A stretch of DNA of 64,000 bases. Source: Bacillus smithii (GTDB lineage: Bacteria; Bacillota; Bacilli; Bacillales; DSM-4216). Below the pieces are notes generated by a model that saw only the letters and a list, made by a program, of their open reading frames with translations, did not search any database and had not been told where the DNA came from. Positions 57,554 through 64,000 of this stretch are shown here, piece after piece. The stretch spans positions 166,001 to 230,000 of the forward strand of contig NZ_CP012024.1 of NCBI RefSeq assembly GCF_001050115.1. The letters run 5' to 3'. Each line of letters opens with the position of its first letter. Position 1 is the first letter of the stretch. Made by a program: the position numbers and the translations under genes.

Positions 57554-58684
57554 TTAAATCGTTATTTCTGTTTTTGGTTTGCTTAGTCTGGATTCAATCT
57601 TTTCAAGAACTTTTTCTAGTTTTTCAAGCGGTACTTCCGTGCTTTCTGAAATATTTTTCAAATCTTGATAGGAAAGTCCTTTTGAACTGCGGAGAAGATT
57701 CTTTTGCTCATGGTCATGCAATAAAATTTGAACTGAATCAGGTCTTGAATAATGACCTAATCCGTCAAAGACTACTTTTGCAGCCTTAATCTCATTGGCA
57801 TGGCAATCGGCGTAAACAATCGTATCATCGTGATAAACGGGTCCGGCGATATATTCGCCAAATGGATTGACAATGGCAGCTCCGCCTACAGCCCAACTAA
57901 AATCCATCTCTGGACTATCAATGAAATGTTTATGTTCAGGTTCAAAATCTTGTTCTCTCAACAAACCGGCTACACTGATCACAAAGCTTCCCGATTCAAA
58001 AGCGTATTCTCGAATGGCAAACTGCAAATCACAAGGATCTCCAGGTTCTGTTGTAGAATGGAATATTCGACCTTTTCTTTCACCGTTATTGGTCTTTTGT
58101 CCGAACGTCCAAGTTCCAGGCCAATTGGCGATATGGAATTCTTCGCCCATCAACATTTGGGCCGCTCTTACTAAAATCGTATGGTGTTCCCAGCAAATAA
58201 GCGATCCGATTCGTGCAATATCGGTTTGATACACATTGAGATCACTGCCGTCGCCCCGTCCCCAGTAAGTCCTTTCAGTGTAAGTAGGCATTAATTTACG
58301 GTGACGTCCTAATATGGAGCCATCAGGACCAAAAAGGATTTGACAATTATATAATGTGCGTGCTCCATCCGTATCATCGATTTCGTTAACTCCCATTACA
58401 CAATAGACCCCTGCTTCCCGACAAGCTTTTCCGATGATTTCCGTGTCTTCACTTGGTATGGCAACAGAGTTGTTTTGAAGGGCAATATTCCACTCAGCCC
58501 ATTCATCTATTTGGCTGGCGTAACCAGCTTTGTAATAGGCGGGAAAGACGGGAATATAGGTTTCTGAGAACGCTACTAATTTCGCTCCGTTCGCCCCTGC
58601 TTCTTTGATCCTTTTACAGGCTACTTCAATCGATTTTTCTTTGTTGAATACAATTTGAGGGGCTTGTACTGCCGCTACACGCAC
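57554..58684 (-). CDS. nitrilase-family carbon-nitrogen hydrolase
   Basis: 376 residues from the preferred GTG at 58684 (VRVAAVQAPQIVF), which has GGAGG 10 bp upstream; a TTG at 58759 would add 25 residues but overlaps its own AAGGAG. The catalytic triad is plain: Glu in VAFSETYIPVFP, Lys in GRHRKLMPTYTER, Cys in GSLICWEHH, the arrangement of true nitrilases (branch 1), which turn nitriles into carboxylic acids and ammonia. The length fits that group. The C-terminal tail is helical and charged. The gene lies on the same strand as, and about 320 bp beyond, the molybdenum hydroxylase operon. Confidence 0.9.
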   Translation of the reverse strand: MRVAAVQAPQIVFNKEKSIEVACKRIKEAGANGAKLVAFSETYIPVFPAYYKAGYASQIDEWAEWNIALQNNSVAIPSEDTEIIGKACREAGVYCVMGVNEIDDTDGARTLYNCQILFGPDGSILGRHRKLMPTYTERTYWGRGDGSDLNVYQTDIARIGSLICWEHHTILVRAAQMLMGEEFHIANWPGTWTFGQKTNNGERKGRIFHSTTEPGDPCDLQFAIREYAFESGSFVISVAGLLREQDFEPEHKHFIDSPEMDFSWAVGGAAIVNPFGEYIAGPVYHDDTIVYADCHANEIKAAKVVFDGLGHYSRPDSVQILLHDHEQKNLLRSSKGLSYQDLKNISESTEVPLEKLEKVLEKIESRLSKPKTEITI

Positions 58685-59005
58685 TGTTTCATGGCCTCCG
58701 AAAACGGATTTGTTCAACTTTTCGTTTCTAATTTTTCCCGTAATTGTCTCCTTCTTCAAATATTAGGATCAACCCAATTCTATTCCGAAAATTCTGAATT
58801 TACAATTCGTTACTCGAACATTTACAATTTATTAACAAAGGATACTAGAATTAAAAAAAGAAAGGATGGGTATCTCCCTTTTTATTTAGCTTTTCATCGT
58901 TCTATTTTGGCCTCTTAGGCTTTCTGTGTATGGCAAGTGTCGAAGGAGCAGTGTTAACCGATCTTTCTATCCGTGCGTACTTTTAACATTACACTGCCAA
59001 ATATC

Positions 59006-59494
59006 TTACGGATTATTTTTACTTCGATAACGAGTCAATACAGACTTTACGGCTTCTGCGATTTCTTGATAGCCTGTACATCTGCATATATTGGATTCAA
59101 GCCATTCTTTTATCATTTCATCGGTTGCATCCGGGTGCTGCTTCAATAGCGCATGACAATTCATAATAAATCCTGGAGTACAGTATCCGCATTGAAAAGC
59201 AAACTTTTCAACAAATGCTTTTTGTATAGGCGTGCCGTCTAATCCTTCAATCGTTGTCATTTTTTTGCCAACAGCCTCAATGGCCAGCATAAGACAAGAT
59301 TTCATTGGCATATCATCTACATTAATCGTACAAGCCCCGCAATCTCCGTTTAGACATCCAGGTTTTGCACCCGTTAATCCTAATTGACTTCGGAGAACAT
59401 ATAGCAGTGTATCCGCGGGTCTAAAAGTGGCCATTCTTTTTTCTCCATTCACATCTAAAGTAGCGCTTATTTGAAACATATGATCATTGTGCAT
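59006..59494 (-). CDS. molybdenum hydroxylase small subunit, two [2Fe-2S] clusters (CoxS/XdhC-type)
   Basis: 162 residues. The N-terminal plant-type ferredoxin domain has GAKPGCLNGDCGACTINVDD plus SCLML; the C-terminal helical domain binds the second cluster with FQCGYCTPGFIMNC and SNICRCTGYQEI. It passes electrons from the molybdenum site to FAD. The start at 59494 (MHNDHMFQIS) lies behind GGAGGGGGAGGAG and overlaps the end of the FAD-subunit gene by 11 bp; the next Met is five codons later. Last gene of a coxL-coxM-coxS-ordered operon. Confidence 0.92.
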   Translation of the reverse strand: MHNDHMFQISATLDVNGEKRMATFRPADTLLYVLRSQLGLTGAKPGCLNGDCGACTINVDDMPMKSCLMLAIEAVGKKMTTIEGLDGTPIQKAFVEKFAFQCGYCTPGFIMNCHALLKQHPDATDEMIKEWLESNICRCTGYQEIAEAVKSVLTRYRSKNNP

Positions 59495-60329
59495 GCTCCT
59501 CCCCCTCCAGCGCGGTGAATATTTCTTGAAGTGTATTTTTGAAAACGAATATCCGATATTCCGATGACCCCTCTGTATCATTAAGAATGGGGGTTGGCAG
59601 ATGATGAATGGCATGCTCGATTCTTGTTTCGAGAGGTAGTTGTGTTTGATTTAAATCATCCTCTATTTGTTTAGATCGAAAAGGAAAGGGACATAATCCG
59701 CTAAAAGCTGTCCGTATACCTTCTTTCGTTTTCATCGCTGCAATGGTCACAAGTGGATAGCCGGTATCCCATTGCCTTCGTTTTTTTATACTGACAGATG
59801 GTACTGAAAGATCATTCCGGTTGGTGACGATTTGCACAAGGAACTCTCCTGTTTGCAAGCGAAGTTGTTTGTAAAAAACATCTTGTATAGGAACACGCTT
59901 TATTCCGGATGGACCTGCAATCACTACTTGGCTATTCGTTAGCAGAAAAGGCAAAACCGCTTCACGATAAAAAATTTTCCCGCAAATATTTCCTCCTAAA
60001 GTAATCTTGTTTCGTGCTGTATGATCAGCCACTTCACTGGCTGTTTTGCTCAACAATGGAAACACATTCGCTTTTTCTATTTCGGTTAAAGTGAGTGCAG
60101 CTCCCATCACAAGATGGTATTCGTCCAACTGCAGCACCTTGCATTCAGGAATGTCATGAATGTCGATCACTGCTCCGGGAGTGACGAGATTCAATCTACC
60201 GAGCGTAATAATCTCCGTTCCCCCTGAAAAGTAGATCGGCCTCTTTTTTTGAATTTGTAATGTATAAAATAATTGAACTGCTTCGTTAAGCGTGGAGGGC
60301 TTATAGTATTCAAAGTCAAACGAAATCAT
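59484..60329 (-). CDS. molybdenum hydroxylase FAD-binding subunit (CoxM-type)
   Basis: 281 residues of the CO-dehydrogenase flavoprotein family. The FAD-binding motifs are FSGGTEIITLGRLN (about residues 32-45) and KITLGGNICGKI (near 105-116). The C-terminal domain follows from about 170. Start at 60329 (MISFDFEYYKPSTLNEA) with AAAGGGG upstream; the longer frame overlaps the large-subunit gene. It overlaps its neighbours on both sides (14 and 11 bp), so the three subunits are made together. Confidence 0.9.
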   Translation of the reverse strand: MISFDFEYYKPSTLNEAVQLFYTLQIQKKRPIYFSGGTEIITLGRLNLVTPGAVIDIHDIPECKVLQLDEYHLVMGAALTLTEIEKANVFPLLSKTASEVADHTARNKITLGGNICGKIFYREAVLPFLLTNSQVVIAGPSGIKRVPIQDVFYKQLRLQTGEFLVQIVTNRNDLSVPSVSIKKRRQWDTGYPLVTIAAMKTKEGIRTAFSGLCPFPFRSKQIEDDLNQTQLPLETRIEHAIHHLPTPILNDTEGSSEYRIFVFKNTLQEIFTALEGEEHAQ

Positions 60330-62649
60330 TTTGTACCCCTTTCTTTCTTCTCCAAATGAATTCAGGGACAAGCGGCAATTGATTGAGCTGGACTCCAGCG
60401 GCAACGGATAAACTGTTGGCTAGCGCTGCCGGCATACCTAATATTCCATGTTCCCCAATGCCGCGTGCACCATATGGAGCATCAAGCTGAGGAGTTTCAA
60501 CAAAATCTACTATATATTCTGGATTTTCGCCGTAATGAATCGGTCTATATGTTCGAAGCTGAGAATTTTGAATTCTTCCATAGCGGTCAAAAATAAATGT
60601 TTCTCTGCCGGCAAAAGATAGTCCCATGCTCATGGCGCCCATCACTTGGCCTTTGGCTGCTTTTTCATTTAATACTTTTCCGATATCAATCACGGAAATC
60701 GCTTTGATCACTCGATAGGTAAAATCTTTTTTATCAAATTCAATTTCTACTCCTTGTGCCCCTACCGTCCATTCAGGACCTGGCTGACCTGCACCCGTAT
60801 CAGGATCCAGATGAGTCATATGTCTTAAAATGTAATTTCCTCTTCCGATCACTTGTCCTCCGATTGCATTTCCGTTCGGATATTGATAGCCGTACGCCAC
60901 GTCTTTTATATCAATGCCCACTTTTGGATCATCTCTTAAAAATATTCTTCCAAACCCAACCTCAAGATCTTCAGCAGAACATCTCAAAATACAGGAAGCG
61001 ATCTCTTTTAGCTGTCGGATGGCATCGTCAGCTGCTGCCAAAACTGCCCGTCCTGCCATAAATGTCCCCCGGCTGGCAACCGTTTTCCAATGTTCGGGAG
61101 TCGTTTGTGTATTAACTTTCATTTGAACATGAATTTGATCTATGCTCATTTTCATGCGTTCAGCAAGAATTTGAGCCAAGATCGTCTTCGTGCCTGTTCC
61201 AATCTCTACCACACCAGAAATGAGGTTTATGCTACCATCTCGATTGAACGTTAAAATAACGCCCGAACTGGCATCGAGGTCGATGGTAGACGTTTTCCAA
61301 ATACAGCTGACACCTTTCACGCGAACTTTTCGTTCATCGATTTCCATTATTGGTTTTTCGTCCCAATTTATTAATTCTTTTAGGCGATGAATGCATTTTG
61401 GCAAATTTCCTAGATTACTGTTATTAAGAAGGACTTGAGTGGGTGTTGTATGTCCGGGAAGTATAGCGTTTTTTAGACGCAGCTCAAGCGGGTCCATCCC
61501 GAGCTTCTCCGCCAGAATGTCCATGGTTCGTTCAAAAGCAAATAATACCTCGGAATGGCTAAATCCTCTGAAGGCTGTGGCGTAAGGATGATTGGTATAC
61601 ATGCACAAAGAGTCGCACCATACATTTTCGATATGATAAGGACCTGTACAGTCAACGGCACCGGCCCTGCTGATATCCGTCGATTTATCAGAATAAGCAC
61701 CGCCATCAAATAAATAAACAATCTCCGCGGCTTTCAGTAATCCGTCTCGGGTGCAGCCGAGTTTTACGCGGGCATCGAGCCCTATATGGCATGGGGCCGT
61801 TAATATATCTTCTTCTCGTGAATAAATGAGTTTTACCCGCCTGCCTCCTGTGGCTTTAGAAGCTAGAAATGCCAGGATCTCCCATTGGACGGAGGCTTTT
61901 CCGCCATAGGCCCCTCCTACTAATGGAGTATTTACAACAATTTTGCCGAGGTCTATATTGAAATATCGGCTGATCCATTTTTTAATCATAAAGGGAGCTT
62001 GCGAGGAAGAAGTGATATGCACATAGCCGTCACGGTGAATTTCGGCGATGGCACATCTCGTTTCCATCGCCGCATGATCGGATGGAGAAAATGAAAAATT
62101 TTCTTCAACGATCAAATCGCTTTCCAACCACCCTTTTTCCATGTTACCTTTGCGTATTTTGGTTCGGTTGGCGATATTCGTATTTGGTTCCGGATAAACA
62201 CCTTGGGTACGCTGATAGGTATCGAGTTTTTCGTGTACAAGGGGCGCATCGCTTTTCAGTGCCTCGGATGGGGAATTAACTACTGGAAGAGGTTTATAGG
62301 CTACTTTTATTAAATCCGCTGCTCGCTTGGCCAAAACCGGATGATCGGCAACGACGAGGGCTACCGGTTCTCCGTAGTAACGGACTTTTCCAACAGCAAT
62401 GGGAGGACGGTCTTGTATCTCTTCACCAATAAGCGGAAGTTCGGGAGATCCGGTTAGAATGGCTCGAACACCTGGCACTTTTTGAGCTTCTGACGTATCA
62501 ATTTTTTCTATTTTTGCGTGGCCATAAGGACTGATCACCATTTTGACATGCAACATGTCCGTTGATTGTTCATCCGCTGTATATTTTGCTTTTCCTGAAA
62601 CTTTATCCAGGGCTTCTTTTCGGTAAATGCTTTTACCGATGATATTCAA
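60316..62649 (-). CDS. molybdenum hydroxylase large subunit (xanthine dehydrogenase family)
   Basis: 777 residues. The protein binds molybdopterin cytosine or a related cofactor: segments LVGGAYGGKASVQWE, NHPYATAFRGFSHSEV, EIGTGTKTILAQ and the C-terminal GARGIGEHGILGMPAAL, whose Glu is the catalytic base of the family. These enzymes hydroxylate purines, N-heterocycles, aldehydes or CO with water as oxygen source. There is no CO-dehydrogenase Cys loop (VAYRCSFR type); the equivalent reads TAFRGFSHSE, so a heterocycle or purine substrate is more likely. Starts at a TTG, 9 bp after AAAGGTGG. First gene of the operon. Confidence 0.93.
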   Translation of the reverse strand: MNIIGKSIYRKEALDKVSGKAKYTADEQSTDMLHVKMVISPYGHAKIEKIDTSEAQKVPGVRAILTGSPELPLIGEEIQDRPPIAVGKVRYYGEPVALVVADHPVLAKRAADLIKVAYKPLPVVNSPSEALKSDAPLVHEKLDTYQRTQGVYPEPNTNIANRTKIRKGNMEKGWLESDLIVEENFSFSPSDHAAMETRCAIAEIHRDGYVHITSSSQAPFMIKKWISRYFNIDLGKIVVNTPLVGGAYGGKASVQWEILAFLASKATGGRRVKLIYSREEDILTAPCHIGLDARVKLGCTRDGLLKAAEIVYLFDGGAYSDKSTDISRAGAVDCTGPYHIENVWCDSLCMYTNHPYATAFRGFSHSEVLFAFERTMDILAEKLGMDPLELRLKNAILPGHTTPTQVLLNNSNLGNLPKCIHRLKELINWDEKPIMEIDERKVRVKGVSCIWKTSTIDLDASSGVILTFNRDGSINLISGVVEIGTGTKTILAQILAERMKMSIDQIHVQMKVNTQTTPEHWKTVASRGTFMAGRAVLAAADDAIRQLKEIASCILRCSAEDLEVGFGRIFLRDDPKVGIDIKDVAYGYQYPNGNAIGGQVIGRGNYILRHMTHLDPDTGAGQPGPEWTVGAQGVEIEFDKKDFTYRVIKAISVIDIGKVLNEKAAKGQVMGAMSMGLSFAGRETFIFDRYGRIQNSQLRTYRPIHYGENPEYIVDFVETPQLDAPYGARGIGEHGILGMPAALANSLSVAAGVQLNQLPLVPEFIWRRKKGVQNDFV

Positions 62650-63095
62650 TTTACTTTTCCACCTTTCTTCTAAATGTTAACGGTCATTGAATTTCTGAAT
62701 ATATGAACCTGTTTTGATAATCGTCCGATCAATCTTTTTTTTATTGCAGGAAAATGGGGAAGGGGAATGGAATAAAAGGTTTAACTCATCCCATTTCAAT
62801 TTAAAAAAATATCCCTGTAAGGGATCTTCTATATACTTAAACATATATTTTAGACGATTATTCTTTATTCCAAATGCTTCATTAAATGACTGAAATGGAT
62901 TATTTACACTGTTTTGTTGTATAAAGGGAATATTGAATAAATTGGCCTGGGAGAAAGGAACAGGATGTTTAAATAAGAGCAACAGAATGAATGCAGAATT
63001 TTTTTAAACAAGTTTTCGGCGGGGGGAGAGGGTGGAGGGAAGCAAAATGATAGAAAGATGGAAAAAGAGTGCGAGGCGGATAAGGAGAGAACTTC
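62650..63095. other. intergenic stretch, no supported gene
   Basis: About 450 bp. A 101-codon minus-strand frame at 62677-62982 starts with TTG, lacks a binding site and is not called. Confidence 0.35.
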
Positions 63096-63278
63096 GTGTG
63101 CTGTATTAGCAATTTGACAACTGGTTTTTATTCCAATTTTTGGTATACATATGATCTGATCATCGTTCCTGTTGGAATCGTTCTTCTGTTAAAAATAATT
63201 GCAGGCGGTGTGTTGGGAGATTGTCCACATTTTCATATCGGGAATAAACGAATAGGAACGTTATATGAATGTAAATAG
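63096..63278 (+). CDS. putative small membrane protein, 60 aa
   Basis: A GTG at 63096 is placed 7 bp after AAGGAGAG and opens a 60-codon frame. A single hydrophobic helix (LIIVPVGIVLLLKIIAGGVL, about residues 21-40) is followed by a short tail GDCPHFHIGNKRIGTLYECK with several Cys and His. No family was recognised. The good binding site and helix make it plausible, but codon composition gives no firm support. Confidence 0.4.
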   Translation: MCCISNLTTGFYSNFWYTYDLIIVPVGIVLLLKIIAGGVLGDCPHFHIGNKRIGTLYECK

Positions 63279-63291
63279 TCATTTTTGAAAT

Positions 63292-63319
63292 AAAAAAGGG
63301 CGGAATGGAAACTTCCGCC
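63292..63319 (-). terminator. terminator of the Xre regulator gene
   Basis: GGCGGAA/TTCCGCC arms (63299-63305 and 63313-63319); on the minus strand CCTTTTTTATTT follows. Confidence 0.85.
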
Positions 63320-63352
63320 ATCATCAAGAATACTTATGAATTGAATGACTTT

Positions 63353-63691
63353 TCATCGATTTTTCCATTCAAGCAATACTTCCAGCAAATGGAGAAAGAT
63401 TTTTTGATTTTCAATGCTCTGTGTTTGTAAGCGAGTGATGATTTGGGACAGTGTGTATTCTTGAGAGTTAGGATTTGGGTGGATTGAACGAAAGAGGTCT
63501 TCTAAAGAAATCTCCAGAGCCTTAGCAACCTTTTCGATGCTTTCCAGAGTGGCATTCTTTTCACCTCTTTCCAATTGTCCTATATATGTAGCGTGTAGAT
63601 TGGCTATATCAGCTAATTCTTCCTGGCTCAATCCCTTTTCTTTTCGAAAAGTTCGAATCCGCTCTCCAATAATCCTTGGCAATTCACTCAT
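63353..63691 (-). CDS. Xre-family helix-turn-helix regulator, 112 aa
   Basis: The first 68 residues form a Cro/CI-type HTH: IGERIRTFRKEKGLSQEELADIANLHATYIGQLERGEKNATLESIEKVAKAL, read here in parts (LSQEELADIA and HATYIGQLERGEKN being the recognition segments). A short C-terminal helical part (about 80-112, LSQIITRLQTQSIENQK) may mediate dimer formation. Regulators of this build control exoprotein, biofilm or phage functions; the target is unknown. The binding site AGGTGG lies 8 bp before the ATG on the minus strand. A palindrome 80 bp upstream could be its operator. Confidence 0.88.
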   Translation of the reverse strand: MSELPRIIGERIRTFRKEKGLSQEELADIANLHATYIGQLERGEKNATLESIEKVAKALEISLEDLFRSIHPNPNSQEYTLSQIITRLQTQSIENQKIFLHLLEVLLEWKNR

Positions 63692-63771
63692 ATTTTACCA
63701 CCTCTTAGGTAACTGTAGCTTTAATCATTAAGCTTCCCAAGATACCATAGATATTCAAAATAAATTATGAT

Positions 63772-63787
63772 ATACTATAAATAGTAT
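63772..63787. promoter_or_regulatory. palindromic operator-like site upstream of the Xre gene
   Basis: ATACTATAAATAGTAT is a 7-bp inverted repeat with a 2-bp centre, in the control region between the Xre gene and the window end. Such dyads are typical of Xre-regulator sites; binding is inferred. Confidence 0.45.
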
Positions 63788-64000
63788 TTTCTGGGAAGGG
63801 ACGAGATGCCTATTTTATGTAGCAACCATGTCGAATGACGTCGAAATGACTAGAATTTAGGCATATCCGCCCATGATTTTGTTCTTAAATATCTTGATCC
63901 AAAATGGAATTTCAAATGATGGTATAGGTGCAATTTATTTTGGTCCCAAAACAATCAGAATTCTTTTAAGGACAGCATAGAGATGCTGTAAGAGAAGAAT
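63788..64000. other. window end, no supported gene
   Basis: Short frames only. A gene transcribed to the right may start beyond the window. Confidence 0.3.

Noticed and set aside
60316-62649. Carbon monoxide dehydrogenase (CoxL)
   Set aside because: The Cys-containing active-site loop of true CoxL is absent; the sequence at that place is TAFRGFSHSE.
62677-62982. 101-codon minus-strand frame after the molybdenum hydroxylase operon start
   Set aside because: TTG start without a binding site and no family features.

Overview
The window looks like a chromosomal segment of a Bacillaceae member (Bacillus/Geobacillus relatives). It combines a Bacillus-type 23S-5S-tRNA cluster, the sigW-rsiW-cdaA-cdaR-glmM-glmS order with a glmS ribozyme, and an orphan Spo0E-type sporulation phosphatase. 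The genus cannot be fixed from the sequence alone. Several insertion sequences, one of them GC-rich, show an actively rearranging genome.

Layout. 1-3893: 3' part of a 23S rRNA gene, 5S rRNA and ten tRNAs (Asn, Thr, Glu, Val, Thr, Tyr, Gln, Lys, Gly, Ala). 4189-11760: conserved core with Spo0E-like protein, SigW and its anti-sigma factor, c-di-AMP synthase CdaA with regulator CdaR, and GlmM and GlmS for amino-sugar synthesis under a ribozyme. 11761-27080: accessory zone with a frameshifted hypothetical gene, a collagen-like protein, a broken ISL3 transposase, a GC-rich helD, a 640-nt ORF-less group II intron, complete IS30, ISLre2 and IS21 elements with target duplications, and cargo genes (VOC protein, macrolide-type glycosyltransferase, GNAT).

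27199-34396: an organosulfur gene cluster (SsuD, two DszC-like flavin monooxygenases, an acyl-CoA-dehydrogenase-like enzyme lacking the usual catalytic Glu, and a DszA/NtaA-like monooxygenase) behind a leader with T-box features. 34501-38131: an antibiotic-resistance locus. An ErmD-type leader peptide with an RLR arrest motif and attenuator hairpins is followed by an IS200/IS605-like noncoding remnant, a second identical copy of the intron placed directly after a terminator, an RlmA-type 23S rRNA methyltransferase and an Msr-type ABC-F protein.

38383-42044: a frameshifted alcohol dehydrogenase, a cupin and a 14-TM drug-efflux MFS protein. 42190-48863 (minus strand): a three-gene McrBC-related defence module (coiled-coil protein, AAA+ McrB-like motor, DUF2357/PD-ExK nuclease). 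Its first gene is split by a complete IS4-family element with a 7-bp target duplication; removing the element restores the reading frame exactly. 49352-57170: SDR, membrane protein, DUF3870, DUF819 transporter, dipeptide epimerase and NlpC/P60 endopeptidase (probably murein-peptide use), and a TipA-like MerR regulator with a 19-bp-spacer promoter. 57554-63691 (mainly minus strand): a nitrilase-family enzyme, a three-subunit molybdenum hydroxylase and an Xre regulator.

The most interesting objects are the macrolide-type leader locus invaded by RNA elements, the twin ORF-less introns sitting behind terminators, the IS-split McrBC-like system, and the organosulfur cluster.
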